Shown in pieces: positions 10,065-19,445 of a DNA stretch of 64,000 bases. The notes beneath the pieces are model-generated. The model was not told the origin of the DNA and searched no databases. It was given only the letters and a program-made list of their open reading frames with translations. This stretch comes from Streptomyces sp. NBC_00442. GTDB lineage: Bacteria > Actinomycetota > Actinomycetes > Streptomycetales > Streptomycetaceae. The translations under genes and the position numbers were made by a program. The stretch is taken from assembly GCF_036014195.1 (NCBI RefSeq), contig NZ_CP107918.1, positions 1,674,001 to 1,738,000 on the forward strand. The letters run 5' to 3'. Numbering within the stretch: position 1 is the stretch's first letter; every line of letters begins with the position of its first letter.

Positions 10065-10343
10065 TTACGTTGCCGCCTGCTCGACGTAGTTCCGCACATC
10101 CGCGGTGTCGAGCGCCTCCTTGGCCCGGAAGGCCCTGGAGAACGCCCGGCGGCGGACCGCCTGGTCGAGACAGACCGAGGCGGGGTGGACGTACGCACCC
10201 CGGCCGGGCAGCGTACCGCGAGGATCAGGGGCGCAAGCACCCTCGATCACCACGATGCGCAGCAGATCGCTCTTGGCCGCTCGCTCCCGGCAACCCACGC
10301 AGGTTCGCTCAGGGCAGGCGCGGGCGTGCGTCCGGCCAGACAC
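10065..10343 (-). CDS. YlxR-family RNA-binding/regulatory protein
   Basis: A 92-residue member of the YlxR (DUF448) family. It shows the core RTCVGCRERAAKSDLLRIV and the RGAYVHP block that shape its RNA-binding surface. The gene lies between nusA and infB, its conserved position in Gram-positive bacteria. Roles reported elsewhere range from nucleoid-associated regulation to RNase P modulation, so I do not assign one here. A GC hairpin lies upstream at 10423-10439. Confidence 0.9.
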   Translation of the reverse strand: MSGRTHARACPERTCVGCRERAAKSDLLRIVVIEGACAPDPRGTLPGRGAYVHPASVCLDQAVRRRAFSRAFRAKEALDTADVRNYVEQAAT

Positions 10344-10422
10344 GTTTAAGTCTACCTCCCCGTAGCGACCTCACCCCTTGGGGGCAAAAATCGAACGGTT
10401 GTTGTCCAGAAAGCTTCACCCT

Positions 10423-10439
10423 GCCCCGTCGAACGGGGC
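10423..10439 (-). terminator. Short hairpin between nusA and ylxR
   Basis: A seven-base perfect GC stem with a three-base loop lies in the 144-base gap between nusA and ylxR. It may attenuate read-through or set an RNA processing point; the sequence does not decide which. Confidence 0.35.
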
Positions 10440-10487
10440 CGGGCCAGTTCTTATTCCCGCCGGACCCCTCGGCCCCGCGGAAACCGC

Positions 10488-11477
10488 TCAGTCCTCGTCG
10501 GGCTGCTCGGTGTCCGGGCGGATGTCGATGCGCCAGCCCGTCAGCCGCGCGGCGAGGCGGGCGTTCTGGCCCTCCTTGCCGATGGCCAGCGAGAGCTGGT
10601 AGTCCGGCACGGTCACCCGGGCGGAACGGGCCGCGAGGTCCACGACCTCGACCCGCGAGACCCGGGCCGGGGACAGCGCGTGGGCCACCATCTCGGCCGG
10701 GTCATCCGACCAGTCCACGATGTCGATCTTCTCACCGTGAAGTTCGGCCATCACATTGCGGACCCGGCCGCCCATCGGGCCGATGCAGGCGCCCTTGGCG
10801 TTGAGGCCGCTGCGCGTGGCGCGCACCGCGATCTTCGTGCGGTGACCGGCCTCGCGGGCGATCGCGGAGATCTCCACCGATCCGTCGGCGATCTCCGGGA
10901 CCTCCAGGGCGAACAGCTTCTTGACGAGGTTCGGGTGGGTGCGCGACAGCGTCACGGACGGACCGCGCACGCCCTTCGCCACCCGAACGACGTACGTGCG
11001 AAGGCGCAGCCCGTGCGTGTACTCCTCGCCCGGCACCTGCTCCTGCACCGGCAGCATGGCCTCCATCTTGCCGATGTCGACCAGCACGTTCTTGGGGTCC
11101 TTGCCCTGCTGGACGACGCCGGTGATGACGTCGCCCTCACGCCCGGCGAACTCACCGAAGGTGATGTCGTCCTCGGCGTCGCGCAGGCGCTGCAGGATGA
11201 CCTGCTTGGCGGTGCTCGCCGCGATCCGGCCGAAGTCGGAGGGGGTGTCGTCGAACTCCTTGGCCTCCTGGCCCTCTTCGAGGTCGGCCGGGTCTTCCTT
11301 CGCCCACACCGTGACATGACCGTTCTCACGGTCGAGCTTCACGCGCGCACGCCGGAAGCTGCCCTCGGTGCGGTGGTAGGCGATGAGGAGCGCCGACTCG
11401 ATCGCCTCGACCAGCAGGTCGAAGGAGATCTCCTTCTCCCGGACCAGACCCCGCAGGGCACTCATGTCGATGTCCAC
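10488..11477 (-). CDS. nusA: Transcription termination/antitermination factor NusA
   Basis: Binds RNA polymerase and nascent RNA and modulates pausing, termination and antitermination. The 329 residues cover the N-terminal polymerase-binding domain ([14 protein letters not shown]), the S1 domain, KH1 ([14 protein letters not shown]) and KH2 ([20 protein letters not shown]). The C-terminal acidic repeats of Escherichia coli NusA are absent, as is normal in actinobacteria. The GTG start at 11477 is two bases after the rimP stop, and its AGGAGG site lies inside the end of rimP, so the two are probably coupled. Confidence 0.97.
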   Translation of the reverse strand: MDIDMSALRGLVREKEISFDLLVEAIESALLIAYHRTEGSFRRARVKLDRENGHVTVWAKEDPADLEEGQEAKEFDDTPSDFGRIAASTAKQVILQRLRDAEDDITFGEFAGREGDVITGVVQQGKDPKNVLVDIGKMEAMLPVQEQVPGEEYTHGLRLRTYVVRVAKGVRGPSVTLSRTHPNLVKKLFALEVPEIADGSVEISAIAREAGHRTKIAVRATRSGLNAKGACIGPMGGRVRNVMAELHGEKIDIVDWSDDPAEMVAHALSPARVSRVEVVDLAARSARVTVPDYQLSLAIGKEGQNARLAARLTGWRIDIRPDTEQPDED

Positions 11478-11479
11478 GG

Positions 11480-12052
11480 CTACGCCTCCTCTTCGTTGTC
11501 GTTGTCGATGTGACGGTCACTGTCACTGTCGTCGGGGATGTCGTTCTCGCTGTCTGCTGCGATCTCGTTCTTTCCGTCCTTGCGGTTGAACTCGATCTCG
11601 ACCCGCGCCTTGGCGATCTCGGCGAAGCCGATCCGGCGGGCGGTGGGCTTGCGCCCCTTCACACCCGGGATCTCGGTGTCGATGCCGTCGTCGTTGGCCT
11701 CGAGGATCCGCGCGACCAGCTCGTCGCCGCTGTGCAGCTGGAGCCGTGCGAGGCGCCCGGTGGCACGCCGGTAGTGGCGGAGTTCGGTGAGGGGGCGCTC
11801 GGCACCGGGCGACGTCACTTCGAGGACGTACTCGCCGTCGCCCATCGCGTCGCTCTCGTCGAGCACCTCGGCGGCGGCCCTGCTCAGTTCGGCACAGGCG
11901 TCGAGCTCCACGCCCTCGTCGGAGTCGACCACGATCCGCAGCACGTGCCGACGGCCTGCCCGGGTCACCTCGATCTCCTCGAGGTCCAGATCCTTCGCGC
12001 TGACGAGCGGCTCAAGGAGACCGCGCAGCCTGTCGCTCTGGGTCGTGCTCAT
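11480..12052 (-). CDS. rimP: Ribosome maturation factor RimP
   Basis: A 190-residue factor for 30S maturation. The N-terminal domain includes [20 protein letters not shown] and [20 protein letters not shown]; the block [20 protein letters not shown] is diagnostic. The ATG at 12052 follows a GAGGAG site. A highly acidic tail of about 30 Asp/Glu/Asn/Ser-rich residues extends beyond the folded part. It is the first gene of the nusA-infB operon and diverges from the lipoprotein gene at 12249. Confidence 0.96.
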   Translation of the reverse strand: MSTTQSDRLRGLLEPLVSAKDLDLEEIEVTRAGRRHVLRIVVDSDEGVELDACAELSRAAAEVLDESDAMGDGEYVLEVTSPGAERPLTELRHYRRATGRLARLQLHSGDELVARILEANDDGIDTEIPGVKGRKPTARRIGFAEIAKARVEIEFNRKDGKNEIAADSENDIPDDSDSDRHIDNDNEEEA

Positions 12053-12248
12053 CCGGGTGACTCCTCGGCCGCGTCTGCTGTTGTGGGGGATCGTCGTCGC
12101 ACACGGTGGCGTCGTGCCGACCGCCGCCGTCAGATCAAAGGGTATCCGGTCCGGAAGGGTGTTGCCGTCCACGGCCCCGGGCCCGCGGGTACGCTCGCCT
12201 GCGGTGATCACTCGGTCACCGGCGGACCGGCACACAGGGGAGTGACAC

Positions 12249-12785
12249 GTGGGGCACCCGGGGACCACACGACGGCGTGTGCTGGCCGTGACGGGCGCGG
12301 CGACGGCAGGCCTCCTGACCGGCTGCTCGCGGGGCCCGTCCGAGAGCGGCGGCGCGGCGGCCGGAGCGCGCGAGGCGGCGGCCCGCGCGGAGACGGCGCT
12401 GCGCGCCAGGACCTCCGCCGCGAGCCGGGCCCTCGTCGCCCAGTACGACGCGGTCCTCGCGATGCACCCGGCGTTGCGGCCCCGGCTCGCGCCGCTGCGC
12501 GACCAGGCCGCCCAGCACGTCACGGCGCTCGCCGCGGCTCCCGCGCCCTCCCACTCCCCCACCGCCCCGGCCGCGCCGTCCCCGTCCGCCGCCCCGGACA
12601 CGGTCTCGACGGTCCCCTCCGACGCCGACGAGGCCGTCAAGCAACTCGCGGAGGCCGAACGCCGCACGTCCGAGGCCCAGTTGACGGCGCTCGCCACCGC
12701 GCCGCCGGAGCTCGCCCGCCTGCTCGCCTCGGTGTCGGCCTCCGGCGCGGGGCACGCCTATCTCCTCGCCGGAGGTGTCCGATGA
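12249..12785 (+). CDS. Putative Ala-rich lipoprotein
   Basis: A 178-residue protein with twin arginines (TTRRRVLAV, residues 6-14), a short hydrophobic stretch and the lipobox LLTGC with Cys26, consistent with a secreted, lipid-anchored protein, possibly Tat-exported. The rest is Ala/Glu-rich helix with a Pro/Ser linker near residues 97-118. No catalytic motif is visible. The GTG start has AGGGGAG six bases upstream. Its stop overlaps the start of the ferritin-like gene by four bases, so the two are coupled and may act together. Function unknown. Confidence 0.75.
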   Translation: MGHPGTTRRRVLAVTGAATAGLLTGCSRGPSESGGAAAGAREAAARAETALRARTSAASRALVAQYDAVLAMHPALRPRLAPLRDQAAQHVTALAAAPAPSHSPTAPAAPSPSAAPDTVSTVPSDADEAVKQLAEAERRTSEAQLTALATAPPELARLLASVSASGAGHAYLLAGGVR

Positions 12786-13228
12786 GCGAGCCCCTGGACG
12801 CGGCGCAGGCCGCGCTGGCCGCCGAACACGCGGCGGTGTACGGGTACGGGGTACTCGGCGGGCGGCTCTCCGGCGCCCGCGCCGCCGAGGCGCGCGAGGC
12901 CGCCACCGCCCACCGCTCCCGCCGCGACTCGCTGGCCCGTACCGTGCGCGACCTGGGCGGATCGCCGGTGGCGGCGGCCGCCGCGTACGCGCTGCCGTTC
13001 GCCGTGCCCGACGCCGCGGCGGCGCTGCGGCTCGCCGCGGAACTGGAGGACCGGGTCGCCGGCGTCTACTCCGACCTCGTCCGGTCCGCCGCGGGGGCGC
13101 TGCGTCGGGACGCGGCCGCCGCGCTGCGGGAGGCCGCGGTACGGGCCGTGCGCTGGCGGGGCGGGAGCGTAGCCTTTCCTGGGCTCGCGGAACGCCCGAG
13201 TGCGCCGGTCCCGCCGGCCCGTACCTGA
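12782..13228 (+). CDS. Ferritin-like (DUF4439) protein
   Basis: A 148-residue all-helical protein. Glu/His-bearing helices such as QAALAAEHAAVYGYGVLG and TAHRSRRDSLARTVRDLGG resemble the DUF4439 ferritin-like four-helix bundle. Whether it binds metal is not shown by the sequence. The ATG at 12782 overlaps the lipoprotein stop (ATGA), which favours joint expression. It may be a cytosolic partner of that lipoprotein; this is inference from gene order. Confidence 0.75.
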   Translation: MSEPLDAAQAALAAEHAAVYGYGVLGGRLSGARAAEAREAATAHRSRRDSLARTVRDLGGSPVAAAAAYALPFAVPDAAAALRLAAELEDRVAGVYSDLVRSAAGALRRDAAAALREAAVRAVRWRGGSVAFPGLAERPSAPVPPART

Positions 13229-13267
13229 GTTCCACCGGCTAGTACCTGAGCAAGGGGCAATACACGT

Positions 13268-14167
13268 ATGGCTTTCGAACCGCCTGAGCGGCTGGTGCGT
13301 GCGCTCGGCGAGACGTACGGGGAGGAGCTGGCCGGGCCCTGGCTCGGCCGGCTGCCGGAGCTGGCCGCCGACGCCGCAGCCCGGCGCGGGCTCGGTGTCG
13401 ACCGGGTGCAGGCCCCCGGCGGCCGATCCAGCCTCGTCGCCCTCGTACGCCGTCCGGACGGCGCCCCCGCCGCCCTCAAGGTCGCCCCCTCCTTCGCCCG
13501 CCCCGACCTGGAACGCGCGGCCCTCGCGCACTGGAACGGCTGGGGCGCGGCGCAGCTCCTCGACGACGACGGTGGTGACGACGCGCTGCTCGTGGAGCGG
13601 CTGCACCCCGAGGTGTCGCTGCGCTCGCTGCCCGAGGCCAAGGCGCTGCTCGAAGCGGCGGGGACGGTACGGCGCCTGTGGATCGAGCCTCCCGGCGGCC
13701 ACGCCTTCGAGACGGTGGCCGAGCGCACGGAGCGCCAGAGCGTGCCGATGCGGGCGGCGCCTGATTCCGAACTGGCGCCGCTCGTCGAGGCGGCCCTGAC
13801 GGCCCGCGACGAACTCGCCGGTTCCGCGGGCGAGTTGCTCCTGCTGCACGGCAACTTCCGCCAGAGCAAGGTGCTTTCGGGCGAGCGGGTGCCGTGGCTG
13901 ACGGTGGGCCCGGAGCCGCTGGTGGGTGAGCGGGCCTACGATCTCGCGCGGTTGGTACGGGACCGGGTGGAGGACCTGATCGCGGCGCCGAGCGGGGCGT
14001 CCGCGGCGCGCCGCCGGGTCAACAAGCTCGCCGACTCCTTGGACGTGGAACCGGCCCGGCTGCACGGCTGGACGCTGTTCCGTGCGGTCGAGTCCGGACT
14101 GCGGGCGAGGGCGGCGGGCCGCCACCAGGACGCGGAGCTACTCCTCGAATTCGCCGGCTGGCTGTAG
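13268..14167 (+). CDS. Aminoglycoside-phosphotransferase-fold pseudokinase
   Basis: A 299-residue protein with the layout of the APH(6)/hydroxyurea-kinase family. It keeps an ATP-binding Lys (AALKVA, Lys71) and the late PEPLVGERAYDLARL block. The catalytic loop, normally HGDLHxxN, reads HGNFRQSKVL (194-203): the catalytic base Asp is Asn196 and the metal-binding Asn is Lys201. The second metal Asp, normally in an IDPEP strand, is Gly214 (TVGPEP). Phosphotransfer therefore looks impossible, and I would not call it a resistance gene. It may bind a nucleotide or act as a scaffold. It follows the lipoprotein/ferritin-like pair by 39 bases and may belong to the same transcript. Confidence 0.8.
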   Translation: MAFEPPERLVRALGETYGEELAGPWLGRLPELAADAAARRGLGVDRVQAPGGRSSLVALVRRPDGAPAALKVAPSFARPDLERAALAHWNGWGAAQLLDDDGGDDALLVERLHPEVSLRSLPEAKALLEAAGTVRRLWIEPPGGHAFETVAERTERQSVPMRAAPDSELAPLVEAALTARDELAGSAGELLLLHGNFRQSKVLSGERVPWLTVGPEPLVGERAYDLARLVRDRVEDLIAAPSGASAARRRVNKLADSLDVEPARLHGWTLFRAVESGLRARAAGRHQDAELLLEFAGWL

Positions 14168-14179
14168 CCTCCTGGGACT

Positions 14180-14470
14180 CCGCCCCAGATTTTGTATCGC
14201 ACCTCAAGGGCGCTCGTCCTCAACTGCCGGACAGGCCAAAAATACCCATGCCGCCCGGCACCGGGTAGTTGGGGGCGCGGGGAACTGCGCGAGAAGCGGG
14301 CACGGTCCGCAGACGAAAGCGGGGCTAAGGGGCGCGGGGAACTGCGCGAGAAGCGGGCACGGTCCGCAGACGAAAGCGGGGTTAAGGGGCGCGGGGAACT
14401 GCGCGACCAGCCACCCAGCGGCCCGCACCCGAAAGCGAACCGGGGACCCGGGGGCGGCGCCGCCCCCGGG
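14180..14470 (+). repeat. Composite dispersed repeat, with 57-base tandem units
   Basis: Fills the 316-base gap between the convergent pseudokinase gene and proS. A first module (14180-14230) carries CTCAAGGGCGCTCGTCCTC. Three G-rich units follow, starting at 14272, 14329 and 14386 with an exact 57-base period. Each opens with GGGGCGCGGGGAACTGCGCG, and the first two continue with a CGGGCACGGTCCGCAGACGA block. The first two units are nearly identical and the third diverges after about 20 bases. Related copies are at 17782-18065, 25860-26025, 39485-39550, 43186-43325 and 57070-57300. Confidence 0.85.
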
Positions 14471-14483
14471 ATTTTCGGAGCGG

Positions 14484-16187
14484 TCAGCGCGTGAGGCGCG
14501 CGATCGCCTCCGCCAGCGCAAGCTCCTCGCGCTCCCCGCTGCGCCGGTCCTTCAGCTCGAAGACACCCTCGGCCACCCGCCGCCCCGCCACCAGGATCTG
14601 CGGCACACCGATGAGCTCCGCGTCGGTGAACTTGACGCCCGGAGAGACCCCCGCGCGGTCGTCCACGAGGACACGCAGCCCCGCCGCACGCAACTGCTCC
14701 GCCGCGTCGAGCGCCGCCTCGGTCTGCGCGGCCTTGCCCGCCGCGACGACGTGCACGTCGGCCGGGGCGATCTCGGCAGGCCAGCACAGGCCCTTGTCGT
14801 CCGCCGTCTGCTCGGCGAGCGCCGCCACCGCCCGCGAGACGCCGATCCCGTACGAGCCCATCGTGACCCGGACCGGCTTGCCCTCCTTGCCGAGGACGTC
14901 GAGCTGGAAGGTGTCGGCGTACTTGCGGCCCAGCTGGAAGATGTGACCGATCTCGATCGCGCGGTCCAGGGTGAGCCCGGCGCCGCAGGACGGGCAGGGG
15001 TCGCCCGCTTCGACCACGACGACGTCCAGGTGGTCGTCGACCTCGAAGTCGCGGCCGCAGACCACGTTGCGCACATGCGTGTCCGCCTTGTTGGCCCCGG
15101 TGATCCACGCCGTGCCGGGGGCGATGCGCGGGTCGGCGATGTAGCGGACCTTGTCCAGGCCCTGCGGGCCGACGTAGCCGCGTACGAGGTCGGGCCGGTC
15201 GGCGAAGTCCTCGGCCGTCACGAGCTCCACGACGGCCGGCGCGAGGTGCTCGCCGAGCTTGCCGAGATCCACCTCGCGGTCGCCGGGCACGCCGACCGCG
15301 ACGATCTCGCCGTCCACCTTGACCAGGAGGTTCTTCAGGGTGGCGGAGGCCGGGACGCCGAGGTGCGCGGCCAGGGACTCGATGGTGGGGGTGTCGGGGG
15401 TGGCCAGCTCCTCCATCGGACCGTGCTCGGCGGGGGCGCCGGCGGCGGCCGTCGTGAAGGTGACGGCCTCGGTGTTGGCGGCGTAGTCGCACGCCGGGCA
15501 GTCCACGAAGGTGTCCTCGCCCGCGGCGGCCGGGGCCAGGAACTCCTCGGACGCGGAGCCGCCCATCGCACCGGACACGGCCGACACGATGCGGTAGTCG
15601 AGACCGAGGCGCGCGAAGATCTTCTGGTAGGCCGCGCGGTGCAGGGCGTACGACTCGGCGAGGCCCTCGTCGGTGGTGTCGAAGGAGTACGAGTCCTTCA
15701 TCTGGAACTCGCGGCCGCGCAGCACGCCGGAGCGCGGGCGGGCCTCGTCGCGGTACTTGGTCTGGATCTGGTAGAGCATCACCGGCAGGTCCTTGTAGGA
15801 CGTGCACTGGTCCTTGACCGTCTGCGTGAAGATCTCTTCGTGGGTGGGGCCGAGCAGGTACTCGCCGCCCTTGCGGTCCTTGAGGCGGAACAGCAGGTCG
15901 CCGTACTCGTCCCAGCGGCCGCTCGCCTCGTACGCGTCCTTGGGCAGCAGCGCGGGCAGCAGGACCTCCTGGGCGCCGATGGCGTCCATTTCCTCGCGCA
16001 CGACCGTGGAGATGTTGTCCAGGACCTTCTTGCCCAGCGGCAGCCACGTCCAGATCCCGGCGGCGTTGCGCCGCACGTATCCGGCGCGGACCAGCAGCTT
16101 GTGGCTGAGCGTCTCGGCATCCGCCGGGTCGTCGCGCAATGTCTTGGCCATCAGACGGGACATGCGCTGAACCTGGGCGGCTGCCAT
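14484..16187 (-). CDS. proS: Prolyl-tRNA synthetase (bacterial type)
   Basis: Class II synthetase that charges tRNA-Pro. The 567 residues include motif 2 ([18 protein letters not shown]), motif 3 ([16 protein letters not shown]) and, between motifs 2 and 3, the YbaK-like insertion domain that edits Ala-tRNA-Pro ([17 protein letters not shown]). This marks the long bacterial form. The ATG at 16187 follows AGGAG at a good distance; a second in-frame Met nine residues in is less likely. The C-terminal anticodon domain includes [20 protein letters not shown]. Confidence 0.97.
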   Translation of the reverse strand: MAAAQVQRMSRLMAKTLRDDPADAETLSHKLLVRAGYVRRNAAGIWTWLPLGKKVLDNISTVVREEMDAIGAQEVLLPALLPKDAYEASGRWDEYGDLLFRLKDRKGGEYLLGPTHEEIFTQTVKDQCTSYKDLPVMLYQIQTKYRDEARPRSGVLRGREFQMKDSYSFDTTDEGLAESYALHRAAYQKIFARLGLDYRIVSAVSGAMGGSASEEFLAPAAAGEDTFVDCPACDYAANTEAVTFTTAAAGAPAEHGPMEELATPDTPTIESLAAHLGVPASATLKNLLVKVDGEIVAVGVPGDREVDLGKLGEHLAPAVVELVTAEDFADRPDLVRGYVGPQGLDKVRYIADPRIAPGTAWITGANKADTHVRNVVCGRDFEVDDHLDVVVVEAGDPCPSCGAGLTLDRAIEIGHIFQLGRKYADTFQLDVLGKEGKPVRVTMGSYGIGVSRAVAALAEQTADDKGLCWPAEIAPADVHVVAAGKAAQTEAALDAAEQLRAAGLRVLVDDRAGVSPGVKFTDAELIGVPQILVAGRRVAEGVFELKDRRSGEREELALAEAIARLTR

Positions 16188-16260
16188 GGATTTCTCTCCT
16201 GTACGTGCACGGGGTGATGCCTGGAGGTTAGCCGGGCGGCCCGAGTGCGCGGTAATCCGT

Positions 16261-16818
16261 TTACCGCGGGGGCTCTCCGCGCAGCAGCGGGAGGGGGGCG
16301 CCCATCACGGCGTACGGCCGTGCCGCGCTCGGGAACTGCACCCGGCAGGCCAGGTCCGCGTAGCCGAGCGTCCGGTACAGGGCGCGGGCGGGGCTCTCGG
16401 TGTCGATGGCGGAGAGGATCGAGCGGGGTTCGGTGGCGGTGCCGGTGATGGTGGTGATGAGCCCGCGGCCCAGGCCACGGCCCTGGAAGCCGGGGTGGAC
16501 GTGCAGCTCGGTGATCACGAACGCGTCGTCGAGCCAGTCGTCGACGCCGTTGTTGCGCAGATACGGCTCGACGACGGTCGACCACCAGTGGGCGCGGTCG
16601 TTGGGCATCCCGTACACGAAGCCGACCAGACGCCCGTCGGACGTGGTGGCTCCGAACGCCCTGGCGCCCGGGTAGGTGAGGTGGCGCAGCACGATGTGGC
16701 GGCGCACCGCGACCTCGTCGGCACCGAGTCCGAAGGCGACGGCCTGCACGGCGAGCGCCTCGTCGACGCGGGCCGCGAGGTCGAGGGGTCCGACGGTCAC
16801 GTCAGGGTCAGGAGCCAT
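16261..16818 (-). CDS. GNAT-family N-acetyltransferase
   Basis: A 185-residue single-domain GNAT protein. The acetyl-CoA pyrophosphate loop is [18 protein letters not shown], followed by a typical [17 protein letters not shown] end strand. The substrate cannot be read from the sequence. It lies 29 bases downstream of a second GNAT gene on the same strand, so the two may be co-transcribed. Confidence 0.85.
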   Translation of the reverse strand: MAPDPDVTVGPLDLAARVDEALAVQAVAFGLGADEVAVRRHIVLRHLTYPGARAFGATTSDGRLVGFVYGMPNDRAHWWSTVVEPYLRNNGVDDWLDDAFVITELHVHPGFQGRGLGRGLITTITGTATEPRSILSAIDTESPARALYRTLGYADLACRVQFPSAARPYAVMGAPLPLLRGEPPR

Positions 16819-16847
16819 GGGCGCACCCTAACCTCACAAGGGCGGCC

Positions 16848-17693
16848 TCAGAACAGCACGCTCATGAACGCCCCGGTCTCGCGGAAACCGACCCGGCGGT
16901 AGCAGGCGCGGGCGGGGGCGTTGAAGTCGTTGACGTAGAGGCTGACGATCGGCGCGATGTCCGCGAGGGCGTACCGCAGGACGGCCGCCATGCCGGTGGC
17001 CGAGAGGCCCTTGCCGCGGTGTTCGGGGGCGACCCACACGCCCTGGATCTGGCAGGCCTGGTTGGTGGCGGCGCCGATCTCCGCCTTGAAGACGACCTTG
17101 CCGTCCTCGATGTGGGCGAACGAGCGGCCCGAGCCGACGAGTTCGGCGACGCGGGCCTGGTAGAGCAGGCCGCCGTCGCCGGCGAGCGGGGAGACTCCGA
17201 CCTCCTCGGTGAACATGGCGACACAGGCCGGCATGATCACGTCCATCTCGTCCTTGCGGATGCGACGGACGTAGGGGTCGGGCCGGATATCGTCCGGCAT
17301 CCGCTCGGTGACCATGAGCGGCTGGTGCGGGCGTACGTCACGGGCGGGGCCCCAGTGCGGTTCGAGCAGCCGCCACAGCTCGGCGGTGGGCTCGGCGGGA
17401 CCGACGATCGAGGAGCAGCGGCGGCCGGTGCGGCGGGCCCGGTCGGCGAAGGAACGTACCGCCTCGGGGGTGGCGCAGATGGGTACGAGGTTGGCGCCGG
17501 AGTAGCACAGGGAGCGGAGCCTGCCGTCGGTGTACCAGCCCCACATCTCGCCGCCGAGCCGCCAGGGGTCGAGGCCGGCGATCTGCACGCGGGAGGTCAC
17601 GAAGGCGTTGGCGACCGGGTCGCTCTCCAGGATGGCGAGCGCCGCGCCGAGGTCGCCGGGTTCGAGGACCCGGGTGGTGGTCTGCGTCAACAC
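16848..17693 (-). CDS. Two-domain GNAT acetyltransferase (DUF4081-GNAT)
   Basis: A 281-residue protein. The N-terminal half (RVLEPGDLGAALAILESDPV through about residue 130) resembles the DUF4081 domain found before GNAT domains in actinobacteria. The C-terminal half is a GNAT fold with the loop VWVAPEHRGKGLSATGMAAV and SLYVNDFNAPARACYRRVGF. The gene lies just downstream of ispG, separated by a repeat-filled gap. The acetyl acceptor is unknown. Confidence 0.85.
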   Translation of the reverse strand: MLTQTTTRVLEPGDLGAALAILESDPVANAFVTSRVQIAGLDPWRLGGEMWGWYTDGRLRSLCYSGANLVPICATPEAVRSFADRARRTGRRCSSIVGPAEPTAELWRLLEPHWGPARDVRPHQPLMVTERMPDDIRPDPYVRRIRKDEMDVIMPACVAMFTEEVGVSPLAGDGGLLYQARVAELVGSGRSFAHIEDGKVVFKAEIGAATNQACQIQGVWVAPEHRGKGLSATGMAAVLRYALADIAPIVSLYVNDFNAPARACYRRVGFRETGAFMSVLF

Positions 17694-17749
17694 GAGGGGG
17701 CCTCACGGTACGGTCTGCTGATCTCCGCACTGTACCCGCCCCCCAACCC

Positions 17750-18065
17750 CCAACACCCTGGGGCTCCGCCCCCAGAGACCACGACCGCTCGACACCGGGC
17801 GCCCTACCAGGAACGCGGGGCTGTGACACCGCGCGGCTCCGCCGCGGTGGGCGCGACCGCTCGACACCGGGCGCCCAACAGGGGCGCGGGGAACTGCGCG
17901 GGACGCGGGCACGGTCCGCAGACGACATACGGCCGTTCAAGGGGCGCGGGGAACTGCGCGAGAAGCGGGCACGGTCCGCAGACGAGAGCGAGGTTAGGGG
18001 CGCGGGGAACTGCGCGAGCAAGCCAGCACGGTCCGCACACGAAGGCGGGGTCAAGGGCGCGAGAA
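17750..18065 (+). repeat. Dispersed repeat cluster between ispG and GNAT genes
   Basis: Occupies most of the 438-base gap downstream of ispG. A 23-base direct repeat occurs at 17782-17804 and 17854-17876. G-rich units opening GGGGCGCGGGGAACTGCGCG start at 17881, 17941 and 17997 (spacing 60 and 56 bases), with a degenerate fourth near 18054. The units share the ACGGTCCGCAGACGA-type core with the array at 14272. No coding sequence is apparent here. Confidence 0.85.
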
Positions 18066-18131
18066 GGCATAGGCGGCCCGCGCCTGTAGGTGGGCCGGGG
18101 TCCGGGGCGGACGGAGCCGCCCCGGGGCGGG

Positions 18132-19289
18132 TCAGCCCGCTACCGACACCTGCGGCTCGCCCGACGCGATGCCGTCCTTCTCCATCTGCTCCGCGATCTT
18201 CATCGCCTCGTCGATCAGCGTCTCCACGATCTTCGACTCCGGCACGGTCTTGATGACCTCGCCCTTCACGAAGATCTGCCCCTTGCCGTTGCCGGAGGCG
18301 ACACCGAGGTCGGCCTCGCGCGCCTCGCCGGGGCCGTTCACGACACAGCCCATGACGGCGACCCGCAGCGGAACCTCCATGCCTTCGAGGCCCGCCGTGA
18401 CCTCCTCGGCCAGCTTGTACACGTCCACCTGGGCGCGGCCGCAGGAGGGGCAGGAGACGATCTCCAGCCGGCGCTGGCGCAGGTTCAGCGACTCCAGGAT
18501 CTGGATGCCGACCTTGATCTCCTCCGCCGGCGGGGCGGAAAGCGACACGCGGATGGTGTCGCCGATACCCTCCGCGAGCAGCGCGCCGAACGCCACGGCC
18601 GACTTGATCGTGCCCTGGAACGCCGGGCCCGCCTCCGTCACACCGAGGTGCAGCGGGTAGTCGCACTGCGCGGCGAGCTGCCGGTAGGCGTTGACCATGA
18701 CGACCGGGTCGTTGTGCTTGACCGAGATCTTGATGTCGCGGAAGCCGTGCTCCTCGAAGAGGGAGGCCTCCCACAACGCCGACTCCACCAGCGCCTCGGG
18801 CGTCGCCTTGCCGTACTTCTTCAGCAGGCGCGCGTCGAGCGAACCGGCGTTGACGCCGATGCGGATCGGGGTGCCCGCGTCCTTCGCCGCCAGCGCGATC
18901 TCGCGCACCTTGTCGTCGAACTGCTTGATGTTGCCCGGGTTGACCCGCACCGCGGCGCATCCCGCGTCGATCGCGGCGAACACGTACTTCGGCTGGAAGT
19001 GGATGTCCGCGATCACCGGGATCTGCGACTTCCGGGCGATCGTGGCCAGCGCGTCCGCGTCGTCCTGCGTGGGGCAGGCGACCCGCACGATCTGGCAGCC
19101 GGACGCCGTCAGTTCGGCGATCTGCTGCAGCGTCGCGCCGATGTCGGACGTACGCGTGGTCGTCATCGATTGGACCGAGACCGGCGCGTCACCGCCGACC
19201 GCCACTGTGCCGACCTGGATCTGACGGCTCTTGCGACGCTCGGCGAGCCTGGTCGGCACGTCCGGCATTCCCAGTGAAATCGCAGTCAT
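18132..19289 (-). CDS. ispG: 4-hydroxy-3-methylbut-2-enyl diphosphate synthase
   Basis: Penultimate MEP-pathway enzyme, a [4Fe-4S] protein reducing MEcPP to HMBPP. The 385 residues contain the TIM-barrel opening ([20 protein letters not shown]), the strand IPVIADIHF and the cluster-binding C-terminal region with [10 protein letters not shown] and [17 protein letters not shown]. The ATG at 19289 gives the usual actinobacterial length. It lies 156 bases downstream of rseP and dxr on the same strand, so two MEP enzymes flank the site-2 protease gene. Confidence 0.97.
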   Translation of the reverse strand: MTAISLGMPDVPTRLAERRKSRQIQVGTVAVGGDAPVSVQSMTTTRTSDIGATLQQIAELTASGCQIVRVACPTQDDADALATIARKSQIPVIADIHFQPKYVFAAIDAGCAAVRVNPGNIKQFDDKVREIALAAKDAGTPIRIGVNAGSLDARLLKKYGKATPEALVESALWEASLFEEHGFRDIKISVKHNDPVVMVNAYRQLAAQCDYPLHLGVTEAGPAFQGTIKSAVAFGALLAEGIGDTIRVSLSAPPAEEIKVGIQILESLNLRQRRLEIVSCPSCGRAQVDVYKLAEEVTAGLEGMEVPLRVAVMGCVVNGPGEAREADLGVASGNGKGQIFVKGEVIKTVPESKIVETLIDEAMKIAEQMEKDGIASGEPQVSVAG

Positions 19290-19445
19290 CTGCTGTGCAA
19301 CCCCAAGGTGTGGATCAAGGTCCCGAGATCGGCGGGCTCCAGCCTTCGAGGTTACGTCACCCGAAGGGCCCCGCGTACACGCTGCCCCCGGAGTTCACGC
19401 GAAGGGGCGGCCCGGACCCGCCATCGGCCCGGACCGCCCCCGCCG

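Noticed and set aside
7280..10804. A 1174-residue open frame opposite infB, ylxR and part of nusA
   Set aside because: It crosses three recognised genes in antisense and contains Thr/Gly/Arg runs that mirror infB low-complexity DNA.
13268..14167. Aminoglycoside resistance gene
   Set aside because: Catalytic and metal-binding residues are replaced, so phosphotransfer is not expected.
14272..14440. Regular repeats that might be a CRISPR array
   Set aside because: Units are directly adjoining with no unique spacers of constant length, the whole unit repeats, and there are no cas genes.
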